A stretch of 13,399 nt of DNA, taken from positions 1 to 13,399 of the forward strand of contig CAIUHT010000544.1 in NCBI GenBank assembly GCA_903898975.1, in the 5' to 3' direction. Both the position numbers and the translations under genes were made by a program. Of the stretch, positions 1 to 7,163 are shown piece after piece (position 1 is the stretch's first letter; the number at the start of each line of letters is the position of its first letter). Source of the DNA: an uncultured Planctomycetaceae bacterium. Lineage in GTDB: Bacteria > Planctomycetota > Planctomycetia > Planctomycetales > Planctomycetaceae. The notes beneath the pieces are model-generated. The model saw only the letters and a list, made by a program, of their open reading frames with translations. It did no database searches and was not told the DNA's origin.

Positions 1-26
1 CCCCCCCTGCCCTTGCACCTGTCTGC

Positions 27-82
27 ACTGGCTAACGGCAGAACTGGCTAACGGGAGAACTGGCCAGAAGCAGAATTGGCCA
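27..82. repeat. 16-bp degenerate tandem repeat, about 3.5 copies
   Basis: Three head-to-tail 16-base units lie at 27-42, 43-58 and 59-74, followed by a half unit at 75-82. Units 1 and 2 (ACTGGCTAACGGCAGA) differ at one base. Unit 3 keeps ACTGGC and CAGA but is diverged in the middle. The half copy reads ATTGGCCA. The array sits just beyond the terminator of the leftward TPR gene and outside any gene I can support. It is too short and too degenerate for a CRISPR array, and a slippage product is the simplest reading. Confidence 0.75.
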
Positions 83-127
83 AAAAACAAAACCGGCCCC
101 CGCAACATGGTCGTTGCGGGAGCCGGT
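82..127 (-). terminator. Rho-independent terminator of the TPR gene
   Basis: A 15-bp stem pairs 92-106 with 113-127 around a 6-base loop. Read leftward, it is followed by a T-rich tract (the complement of the A-rich run 82-92). The one imperfect position (98/121) is a C-A mismatch in a rightward transcript but a G-U wobble in a leftward one, so the stem is complete only in the minus-strand RNA. It begins about 40 bases after the TPR gene stop codon. Confidence 0.9.
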
Positions 128-168
128 TGGTTTTCATTCCGATCGCACAGTCACAACCGCGCGAGCGC

Positions 169-1668
169 TCAGTCGAACCGGCCGAGCTCAAACTGCGAGC
201 CCCGGTACGCCGACAGCGAGTGCAGCTTCGAAGTCACCGCCTGCTCGAAGTAGGCCTTCGCCTTTTCCGGCTCCTTCGTCAGCACGGCAGCCTGGCCCAG
301 GAAGAACTGCGCCTCCGCCGCCTTCTGCCGCCGCTCGAGCGGCGTCCCCTCGTCGGCCTCGCGCATCAGTTCTTCATCGGTCATCGTTCCCTCGCACATC
401 TTGCAGAGGGCCCCAATCCACCCGGTGGGGGGTTCATCCTGTCCCAGGGTCCGCTCGATCAGCGACTTCGCCTCCTGGTCGCGCCCCGAACGCTGCAGGG
501 CCAGCCAGTACCACGGCACAATCCGCACGAGCTTTGAATCGATTCGCATGGCACGGGCAAAGTCGTCGGCGGCGGCGGCGTACTGCCGACCGCAGAACTC
601 CGCGACCGCCCGCTCCTCGACCAGGGTCGCATCGTTGGGGTTGGCCCGCACGGCGACGGTCAGGTCCTCAACCGCCCCTTCCACGTTCCCCTGGGCCAGT
701 CGGGCCCCGCCCCGCAGGCGAACCGCCATGTTGCGGGTCGCCAGGTCGCCCGCGTTGGTGTAGGCGGCCTGAAAGTCGGCCTCCGCCCCCTTGGCGTTCA
801 TCTGGTCGAACTGGGTGATCCCGCGGTTGACGTAGCCGATCGCGAACTTGGGATCCAGCTGCAGCGCCTTCGAAAAGTCCGAGATGGCGCCGTCCAGGTC
901 GCCCCGGCCCCGACGGAAGTTGCCCCGGTCGTTGTAGGCCACGACCGACTTGGGGAACCGCTGAATCGTCTCTTCGAACGCCTCTTCGGCCTCGGTGGTT
1001 TTGCCCAGGCCGGCCAGCGTGGTGGCTCGTCGCAGGTGCGGAGCCAGCAGCCGGGGGGCCAGCTTGGTCGACTTGCCGAAGTCCGCCGCCGCCAGCTTGA
1101 TGTCTCCCTTGGCAAGGTACGCCATCCCCCGCTGGTAGTAGAGATTCCCCTTGTCTTCCTCGGAGAAGTTGTCGCCGATCGGCTTTTCGAGCAGCGGGGT
1201 GACCCACGAAATCGCCGTCTCGAGATGCTCCGCCCGGCGTTCCAGTTCACCCAGGGCGGTCATGCCGTAGATGTAGGGAACATTCAGCCATGGGAACTTC
1301 CCTCCCCCGGCGGCGAGGGCGCTCCGCGAGTCGGCAATCCCTTCGCGAATCTGCTTCACTTCGCGGGACTGGCGGCCCAGTTCAATCTTGGCACTCGCCC
1401 GCAGGTGGTAGGCGACGTGGGGATTGTCATCCTTAAACTGCTGCAGCAGCTGATTGCAGAGGTCGATGGTCTTCTTGTAATCGCCCCGCTGGTACGCCTC
1501 GTCGGCCTGGCTGCGGAGCAGATTCGCCCGCTCATTGACCGCCCCCTCCTGCTGCTGGAAGGCGACCCGCCGAATCGGGACCTGCACATCGTCGGCGACC
1601 GCCGGGACCGCAGGGAGAAGAATCAGGCCGAAACCGGCCACCAGCCACTTGGGAGCATTGAGCAACAC
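169..1668 (-). CDS. Exported tetratricopeptide-repeat (TPR) protein
   Basis: A 499-residue protein. The N-terminus is a Sec signal peptide: Lys at position 7, a hydrophobic core at about 9-20 and a probable AVA cleavage site after residue 25. The mature chain is almost entirely TPR-like helical pairs. Clear units lie near residues 51-84, 174-207, 208-241, 242-275, 276-309, 313-346, 347-380 and 452-485, with the usual Gly/Ala/Tyr and Asp-Pro spacing (for example a DP near 272). No catalytic domain is visible, so the likely role is a protein-binding scaffold in the periplasm or planctomycete paryphoplasm, with unknown partner. The start is GTG at 1668. A perfect AGGAGG lies 7 bases upstream, and the in-frame upstream ATG at 1731 falls between the -35 and -10 of the predicted promoter, so it cannot be used from that promoter. 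The gene is transcribed alone, divergent from ftsH, and ends at a strong terminator. Confidence 0.9.
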   Translation of the reverse strand: MLLNAPKWLVAGFGLILLPAVPAVADDVQVPIRRVAFQQQEGAVNERANLLRSQADEAYQRGDYKKTIDLCNQLLQQFKDDNPHVAYHLRASAKIELGRQSREVKQIREGIADSRSALAAGGGKFPWLNVPYIYGMTALGELERRAEHLETAISWVTPLLEKPIGDNFSEEDKGNLYYQRGMAYLAKGDIKLAAADFGKSTKLAPRLLAPHLRRATTLAGLGKTTEAEEAFEETIQRFPKSVVAYNDRGNFRRGRGDLDGAISDFSKALQLDPKFAIGYVNRGITQFDQMNAKGAEADFQAAYTNAGDLATRNMAVRLRGGARLAQGNVEGAVEDLTVAVRANPNDATLVEERAVAEFCGRQYAAAADDFARAMRIDSKLVRIVPWYWLALQRSGRDQEAKSLIERTLGQDEPPTGWIGALCKMCEGTMTDEELMREADEGTPLERRQKAAEAQFFLGQAAVLTKEPEKAKAYFEQAVTSKLHSLSAYRGSQFELGRFD

Positions 1669-1675
1669 GCGACCA

Positions 1676-1681
1676 CCTCCT
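1676..1681 (-). promoter_or_regulatory. Shine-Dalgarno of the TPR gene
   Basis: Read leftward the sequence is a perfect AGGAGG, separated by 7 bases from the GTG at 1668-1666. This site decides the start in favour of the GTG over longer upstream readings, and the signal peptide then begins at the natural place. Confidence 0.85.
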
Positions 1682-1711
1682 GAAAAAGTCCAAGACCTCC
1701 TGTCGCGGCGG

Positions 1712-1740
1712 AATATGGGCGGTTTCGCCATTTCTGTAAA
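1712..1740 (-). promoter_or_regulatory. Predicted sigma-70-type promoter of the TPR gene
   Basis: Read leftward: TTTACA (1740-1735, five of six to consensus), a 17-base spacer, then CATATT (1717-1712, four of six). Initiation would be near 1705, giving a leader of about 37 bases that includes the AGGAGG. Optimal spacing plus consistency with the start codon makes this the best promoter in the window. It is based on sequence only. Confidence 0.6.
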
Positions 1741-2128
1741 GACCGCTTCCCCCCTGTGGCCCAAGGGAACAAATGCCCCTCGCCCCTGCCCAAACGCGGT
1801 CACCCGTGCCGTCGATCGTGGGGCACGAGTGCCGTGCCGTTCAGCCTCTGGGAGGAGCCCGAAGTCCCCTCGGGGGTCCACCGCCCTCCCCGGCTCTCGG
1901 GATTTTGTTCTCCGACTTTCTTCTGGTAGCCTGCCCATCGCCCCCCGCACCCCCTACAATCGCTAAGAACGCCTGTCCGCCGCGTGGTCGGCCGGGCCGC
2001 GCATGGAAGTCCCTCGGAAAGCCCACCCCGTGAAGCCGTCGTCCCCCGATTTCCCTTCCCCCCCCTCCCCTTCCCTGTCTGCTTCCGGCCCGACTGTGGC
2101 GGGGCCCGCCGGGGGAAGCCAGGTGTGG
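1741..2128. other. Divergent intergenic region, TPR gene / ftsH
   Basis: I see no gene here. The readable frames are proline/serine/arginine-rich and lack recognisable domains. A small perfect hairpin (GGCACG 1822-1827 with CGTGCC 1833-1838, 5-base loop) is present. The ftsH promoter must lie here. The only appealing box is TACAAT at 1955-1960 (listed separately). Confidence 0.6.
1932..1960 (+). promoter_or_regulatory. Weak candidate promoter of ftsH
   Basis: TACAAT at 1955-1960 matches the -10 consensus at five of six positions. The hexamer at 17-base spacing (1932-1937, TGCCCA) matches only three of six for -35. Initiation near 1967 would give a leader of about 160 bases to the ATG at 2129, or about 35 to the alternative ATG at 2003. 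No other box in the spacer looks better. Confidence 0.3.
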
Positions 2129-4060
2129 ATGACGCGTTCCTCCGACGACAAACCGGCCCCGGGCGGACGGAAATCGACGGGCGAGGCCAGCCGAAATGCC
2201 CCGTTCAGTCCCTGGCTGATGGCGGCACTGGCGGCCCTGGGCATGCTGGTCTTCTTCGGCCTCGCCGTCCCTTCTCAAGGCGACCGCGTCGACTACAGCG
2301 ACTTCAAGGCCGAGCTGAAGAAAGACAACATCAAGGAGTTGAAGTTCACACACGACCGCCTGACCGGGCAGTGGAAGGTCCCGCCGGTGAACGCCAAGAC
2401 CAACAAGGCGCGGCAGGAAGTGTTCACCACGGTGCTCCCCCCGGTCGAGGACCGGCAACTGATCGAGGAGCTCTCGGCGAAGGGAGTGAAGTTCGACTCC
2501 GACCTGACCAACTGGGCCGAAGGCGTGAACCTGCTGGTCAGCCTGCTGGGCTTTGGCCTGATGCTCGGGCTGATCTGGATGGTGTTGCGGCGGAGTGGTG
2601 ACCCCATGGGGACGGGGTCGATGGTGAGCAACTTCATCCGCAGTCCCGCGAAGCGGTTTCTCCCCGCCGAGCAACAGAACACCTTCGCCGACGTGGCGGG
2701 CATGGAGCAGGCCAAGCTCGAGTTGCAGGAAGTGGTCGAGTTCCTGAAGAGCCCCGCCCGGTTCGCGAAGCTGGGCGCGCAGATTCCGAAGGGGGTCTTG
2801 CTGATGGGCCCCCCGGGGACGGGCAAGACCCTGCTGGCGCGGGCGACCGCGGGCGAGGCGGGGGTTCCGTTCTTTTCGATCAATGGCTCCGAGTTCATCC
2901 AGATGTTCGTGGGGGTGGGGGCCAGTCGCGTGCGCGACATGTTCCGCACCGCGAAGGAAAAGTCCCCCTGCATCCTGTTCATCGACGAAATTGACGCCGT
3001 CGGGCGGATTCGCGGGGCCGGCGTGGGGGGTGGCCACGACGAACGCGAGCAGACTCTCAACCAGATCCTCGGGGAGATGGACGGGTTCACCCCCAGCGAG
3101 GCGGTGATTGTGCTGGCGGCGACCAACCGGCCCGATGTGCTCGACCCCGCCCTGCTCCGTCCGGGCCGCTTCGATCGGCACGTCACCATCGACCGCCCCA
3201 CGAAGGAGGGGCGACTGGGCATTCTGAAGGTGCACTCCCGCAAGGTGCCGCTCGACAGCACCGTCGACCTCGAGTCGGTCGCCAACGGAACCATTGGCTT
3301 CTCGGGGGCCGACCTCAAGAACCTGGTCAACGAAGCCGCCCTGATGGCGGCCCGCGCCGGGAAAGACCAGGTGGGTGCCGCCGAGTTCGAGGTCGCGAAA
3401 GACAAGGTGCTGATGGGCCCCAAGCGCGAGGAGGTCCTCAGCCAGCGCGAACGGGAAATCACCGCCTACCACGAGGCGGGCCACGCCCTGGTCGCGTGGT
3501 ATCTCCCCGAACTCGACCCGGTCCACAAGGTCACCATCGTGCCCCGCGGCCGCGCCCTGGGTGTCACCCAGCTGCAGGCCGAAGAAGAACGCTATCACAT
3601 GGGCGAACAGCGGCTGCATTCGCACCTCGCCATGTGCATGGGTGGGCGTGCTGCCGAGAAACTCCTCTTCCACGAGTTCTCGGCCGGAGCCGAGAGTGAC
3701 ATCAAGCAGGCGACCAACATCGCCCGGCGGATGGTCGCCCACTGGGGAATGAGCGACAAGATTGGCCCAGTCAGCTTCCAGCAGAGCGAAGAGCATCCCT
3801 TCCTCGGCAAAGAGATGAACGAAGCCCGGCTGTTCAGCGAAGAGACGGCGCACACCATCGACACCGAAGTGCAGCGATTCATCGCCAACGCGAACGAGCA
3901 GGCTTTGCAACTGCTGCAGTCGCACCGCCGCGAACTGAAAGAGATTGCCGACGCCCTGCTGCAGCGCGAGGAAATCTCGCAGGACGATGTGGCGACCATC
4001 CTGGGTGCCCGCCCCAGCACGCCCCCCGCCTCGCCTTCCGACGTGGCGGTCTCGGCCTGA
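2129..4060 (+). CDS. ftsH: ATP-dependent zinc metalloprotease FtsH
   Basis: Membrane-anchored AAA+ protease that extracts and degrades membrane and short-lived cytoplasmic proteins as a hexamer. The 643 residues show TM1 at about 28-48, an extracytoplasmic domain of about 80 residues, TM2 at about 132-154, then the AAA module. Walker A is GPPGTGKT at 227-234, the pore FVG motif 260-262, Walker B ILFIDEID at 282-289, and the second region of homology holds Arg fingers R344 and R347. The M41 peptidase has HEAGH at 448-452 and the third zinc ligand D524, so every key residue is present. The C-terminus ends in a short Pro/Ser/Ala tail. Start: ATG 2129, preceded by a weak AGGTG, gives a normal-length N-terminus. 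ATG 2003 would add 42 Pro/Ser/Gly-rich residues and cannot be excluded. The gene stands alone, with long spacers on both sides. Family assignment is essentially certain; the start is moderately so. Confidence 0.96.
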   Translation: MTRSSDDKPAPGGRKSTGEASRNAPFSPWLMAALAALGMLVFFGLAVPSQGDRVDYSDFKAELKKDNIKELKFTHDRLTGQWKVPPVNAKTNKARQEVFTTVLPPVEDRQLIEELSAKGVKFDSDLTNWAEGVNLLVSLLGFGLMLGLIWMVLRRSGDPMGTGSMVSNFIRSPAKRFLPAEQQNTFADVAGMEQAKLELQEVVEFLKSPARFAKLGAQIPKGVLLMGPPGTGKTLLARATAGEAGVPFFSINGSEFIQMFVGVGASRVRDMFRTAKEKSPCILFIDEIDAVGRIRGAGVGGGHDEREQTLNQILGEMDGFTPSEAVIVLAATNRPDVLDPALLRPGRFDRHVTIDRPTKEGRLGILKVHSRKVPLDSTVDLESVANGTIGFSGADLKNLVNEAALMAARAGKDQVGAAEFEVAKDKVLMGPKREEVLSQREREITAYHEAGHALVAWYLPELDPVHKVTIVPRGRALGVTQLQAEEERYHMGEQRLHSHLAMCMGGRAAEKLLFHEFSAGAESDIKQATNIARRMVAHWGMSDKIGPVSFQQSEEHPFLGKEMNEARLFSEETAHTIDTEVQRFIANANEQALQLLQSHRRELKEIADALLQREEISQDDVATILGARPSTPPASPSDVAVSA

Positions 4061-4400
4061 GGTTCTGGATCTGATCCCGGTCTTCTGAGCCACCTGTTCT
4101 GAAGCGGGGCCTCCGAGTCCGGGGCCTGAGTCGTTGTTCCGCTGGGCTCGAGCGACCCAAACCTCCGTGATCTGTCAGTTCTTACGCTCGAGACTGCGTG
4201 GCCGGGATGCTGATCCATTCCCCCAACTGCCACGCCATGTCCACGAGCGTGAGCTGCGGACCGCCGAACGGAAGCACTCAGTCGTCCTGCGTTGGGCTGG
4301 TGCCGTGGCGGGGTGGCCTGCCCGACTCGGTCGCCAGTGACCGCGTGATGAGTCTTGGCGTTTCCTCAATCCGCCCTTGTCTCGATCAGGAAGTGGCCCG
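4061..4400. other. Spacer between ftsH and the O-antigen-ligase-like gene, with small repeats
   Basis: No convincing gene and no clear intrinsic terminator for ftsH. It contains a 13-15-base tandem duplication: 4105-4119 and 4120-4132 share CGGGGCCT and GAGTC, the second copy lacking two bases. It also contains an 8-bp inverted repeat, CTCGAGCG (4147-4154) against CGCTCGAG (4185-4192), with a 30-base loop. No T-tract follows that stem. I see no good promoter pair for the downstream gene. Short rightward frames here encode no recognisable protein. Confidence 0.6.
4388..4393 (+). promoter_or_regulatory. Shine-Dalgarno selecting a TTG start
   Basis: AGGAAG lies 7 bases before the TTG at 4401. 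The alternative in-frame TTG at 4377 has no purine-rich sequence in front of it. This site therefore favours the 4401 start. Confidence 0.65.
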
Positions 4401-6872
4401 TTGACTCGCTCAACTGCCTCCCGTGCCTCGTCACTTCCCGCACGCTCCCCCGACCTGGGTGGGTGGTGGACCCTGTTGGGAGGAATCCTGCTGGCGGCTT
4501 CCTGTGCCGGCCGACTGCTGACGGCGACCGAAGCCGCCCCTGCAGGTGGAACGCTTGGTTTCGCTGTGCTCAGTGCCCTGGCCCTGGCGGTGTTGACCGC
4601 AGGGCGGGCCTGGAACGGAACCCCCCCGCCCCGCTGGCAGCTGGTCGATGCCCTCATCGCCCTGTTCTGCGGTGCCCCCCTGCTCTCTTTCCTGGTGGCC
4701 TCCCCCACCGCCGATCTGCGGGCGGGAACCTCGCTGATCGCCGAGTGGTGCGGGCTGTGGGCCACCTGGTCCTGCCTGCGAACGCTGCAGACCGAAACGG
4801 CCTGGGTGGCTCGCCTGCAGCGATTGATTGCCTGCCTGGTCTTCGCCTTGGCCCTGCTGGGGATCTGGCAGAACCTGGTGGGCTATCAGCAGGCCCGTGC
4901 CGACTACCGCAATCTCAAGGCCGAACTGGTCGCCGCTCAACAGCGACTGACCGACTCCTCCGACCCAGCCACCCGCCTGCGGGCCCGCGATGACGTCCGT
5001 CGGCTGGAAGCGATCTATCTCGAACTCGGAATTCCTCTCGACCCCGCTGGCCAGGTGTTGTGGGAATCGCGGTTGGAGCACAGCCAGGAACCGGTGGGGC
5101 TCTTTGCACTGGCCAACACCTTCGCCGCGGCACTGCTGACCGGCCTGGCCTGGTGGCTCTGGCCCGCGCCCAAACCGCTCCGGGCCCCCGGTGGGGCAAA
5201 GCCAGCCGCCGCCACTCGCGAGCCCCCCGCCGTTTGCGAGACCCGCTCTACCCGCGTGGGCTGGGGGCGGGTGCTGGCGGTGGTGCCGATTGCGTTCTGC
5301 CTGCTGCTGACCAAATGCCGCTCGGCGTGGCTGGCCGGCCTGGCGATGGCCCCCCTCGCGGTGTGGGTGACGAGGCGGGAACTGCGAGGGGCCCCCGAGA
5401 CTCCGGGGACCTCCCCCCTGCCCCGCCGACTGTGGCTGGCGGGGGCGGTGCTGGGGTTGGGCCTGGTCGCCGCGGCGGTGGCGGGTGGGCAACTCGATCG
5501 GCTGGTTGTGCTGGAGAGTTTCAAATCGCTGCGGTACCGGGCCGAGTACTGGCGAGGCACCTGGCAGATGCTGACCGCCCCCGAGCATCCCACCCGCTGG
5601 CTCACGGGAGTTGGCCCCGGCCAGTTCCGCGCGAACTACCTCCCCTTCAAACTGCCCGTGTCGAGCGAAGAGATCGCCGATCCACACAACGCCCTGTTCG
5701 ATCACTGGGCCAGCGGTGGCCTTCCCGGACTGCTGGCTGTGGTGGGGCTATGGGGCTGGAGTGTGTGGCTGATGGGCAGCCGGTCGAGCCGCGCCGCCCC
5801 GGCAGCGAGCGTGGTTTCGGAACCGGCCCCACCGGCGCGCCCCGAGGTGGCCGCACTGCTGCTGACGGTGGGTGGCCTGGCCCTGCTGACCCCCGACACC
5901 AGCCTGCAACTGCAGTTGACCACGGTGGGAGGGCTGGCCCTGGTCGCCCTCCCGCTGGCGCGTGCCTGGTCTCCCGGGGCGGTCCCCGCTGGGCGAGCCG
6001 GGGTGCTGCTGCTGGGCCTGCTGATCCACCTGCTGTTCGCCGGGGGGGTGGCCCTCCCGGCGGTGGCGCAGTTGCTGCTGCTGTGGGCCCTGCCCGAGCA
6101 GCAGCGAGCCCCCACAGAGAGGGTGGCCCCAAACACACTGCCCGGGCCCGCTTTCGTTAAGTCTGGCACGTTGCCGGCCAGCGAGGGAGTCGCGGACTCA
6201 CCGGGGGGAACTGGCTGGTCGCCGCGCTCGCTGGCGGCTGTCGTCCGGCCCGTGCTGGCACTGGGAACTGCGGTGGCGATCATTCAATGGGCCCTGCTGC
6301 CCGTGATTCGCCGCGACGTGCACCTGGCACGGGGCGATGAGGCCCTCGAACGGGGTCAGCTGCCTGCCGCCGAGCGGGAATTCCGCCGCGCCGCTGAGGC
6401 CGATCGCTGGTCGCTGCTGCCCCGTGAACGGCTGGCGCAGGCCGCCGAGTTTCGCTGGCAGGCGTCGGCCACCCCGGCGGCGGGCGATCCCAGCTTCGAA
6501 GAGGCGGTGCGGAGACGCCGGGCGGTCATCGAACTGCAGCCCGAGCAGGCGAACAGCTGGCGTTCGCTGGGTGAGCTCTGGGAGCGAGCGCAGGCCCGTG
6601 ATCGGGAGACCGAGGCGGGCCGCGACGCCGCCCGCCAGGCTGCCGAAGCCTTCGCCGAGGCAGCCCGGCGACATCCCACGCAGGCGGCGATCCAGGCCAG
6701 CCTGGCCAGCATGCAGGCCGCCAGTGGCGACCGGGAGACCGCCACCCGAACGGCCCGCCGGGCCCTCGAACTCGAGGCCTCCAATCAGCGACTGGGGCAC
6801 CTCGACAAGCAGTTGCCCGCCGAGACACTCCGCCGGCTTGAAAAACTCGTCGAGCCTCCCCCCACCCCATAA
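4401..6872 (+). CDS. O-antigen ligase/polymerase-like membrane protein with C-terminal TPR domain
   Basis: An 823-residue polytopic protein of the O-antigen ligase / Wzy_C type. These enzymes join or polymerise lipid-linked glycans on the outer face of the inner membrane. Hydrophobic segments lie near 22-42, 52-68, 82-101, 108-128, 140-160, 235-255, 287-304, 306-324, 343-363, 434-457, 483-500, 507-522, 532-548, 550-565 and 612-634. A charged, probably helical soluble loop spans 163-210. The large loop at 365-432 has the family hallmark: arginines 378 and 385, a GVGPGQF motif near 403-409 and DPHN with H429. After the last membrane segment, residues 640-800 form TPR-like helices. Pro/Ala-rich spacers at about 258-286, 461-481 and 566-610 look disordered. 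The start is TTG at 4401, chosen on its AGGAAG. No glycosyltransferase genes are adjacent, so the substrate cannot be inferred; ligase versus polymerase is also open. Confidence 0.82.
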   Translation: MTRSTASRASSLPARSPDLGGWWTLLGGILLAASCAGRLLTATEAAPAGGTLGFAVLSALALAVLTAGRAWNGTPPPRWQLVDALIALFCGAPLLSFLVASPTADLRAGTSLIAEWCGLWATWSCLRTLQTETAWVARLQRLIACLVFALALLGIWQNLVGYQQARADYRNLKAELVAAQQRLTDSSDPATRLRARDDVRRLEAIYLELGIPLDPAGQVLWESRLEHSQEPVGLFALANTFAAALLTGLAWWLWPAPKPLRAPGGAKPAAATREPPAVCETRSTRVGWGRVLAVVPIAFCLLLTKCRSAWLAGLAMAPLAVWVTRRELRGAPETPGTSPLPRRLWLAGAVLGLGLVAAAVAGGQLDRLVVLESFKSLRYRAEYWRGTWQMLTAPEHPTRWLTGVGPGQFRANYLPFKLPVSSEEIADPHNALFDHWASGGLPGLLAVVGLWGWSVWLMGSRSSRAAPAASVVSEPAPPARPEVAALLLTVGGLALLTPDTSLQLQLTTVGGLALVALPLARAWSPGAVPAGRAGVLLLGLLIHLLFAGGVALPAVAQLLLLWALPEQQRAPTERVAPNTLPGPAFVKSGTLPASEGVADSPGGTGWSPRSLAAVVRPVLALGTAVAIIQWALLPVIRRDVHLARGDEALERGQLPAAEREFRRAAEADRWSLLPRERLAQAAEFRWQASATPAAGDPSFEEAVRRRRAVIELQPEQANSWRSLGELWERAQARDRETEAGRDAARQAAEAFAEAARRHPTQAAIQASLASMQAASGDRETATRTARRALELEASNQRLGHLDKQLPAETLRRLEKLVEPPPTP

Positions 6873-7163
6873 TCTGCTCTTCGTCACCTGCGGTCCGGCA
6901 CGCTGCCGCTCAATGATTCGCGGCACAAACCGTTGCGGCCCTGTCCGCTGTATGACTCATCCGCAACCGCTTGCCTGCGCGTCGCCCACCCCTCAGGTCT
7001 GCGTGCCCGGAAGGGGCTCGCGACATTTTCAGCGACGACACAAGACGGGGACGGCCAGGCACAACGCGCCCGACGTGGTGTTAACCCCAAGACCGTTCGG
7101 GGCGGCCGCGGAAGTCGCTGCGAAAGTCGCTGCGGCAACGCAGCAGGCTGGCCCGTTGCCCGC
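6873..7163. other. Convergent spacer
   Basis: No gene seen. A hairpin right after the leftward stop pairs GGCAACG (7134-7140) with CGTTGCC (7154-7160), 7 bp with a 13-base loop. A second, TGCCGC (6904-6909) with GCGGCA (6920-6925), lies after the rightward gene. Neither has a T-tract, so termination may be factor-dependent. A near-perfect 11/12-base tandem repeat (GAAGTCGCTGC and GAAAGTCGCTGC) occupies 7111-7133. Confidence 0.5.

Noticed and set aside
27..82. CRISPR-like array
   Set aside because: The units abut with no spacers and are only 16 bases long, and no cas gene is present.
1669..1950. Longer N-terminus of the TPR protein from 1950 or 1731
   Set aside because: It would put basic, low-complexity sequence before a clear signal peptide, and it conflicts with the promoter and the AGGAGG before GTG 1668.
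1841..4093. A 750-codon open frame antisense to ftsH
   Set aside because: It mirrors FtsH in the opposite strand; its Gly/His/Arg/Leu-rich translation has no domain and results from strong third-position GC.
4134..4404. Small rightward frames in the spacer after ftsH
   Set aside because: No Shine-Dalgarno, no recognisable fold, and one overlaps the start of the next gene. They look like chance frames.
6904..6925. Intrinsic terminator for the ligase-like gene
   Set aside because: The stem is only 6 bp with a 10-base loop and no T-tract on either strand.
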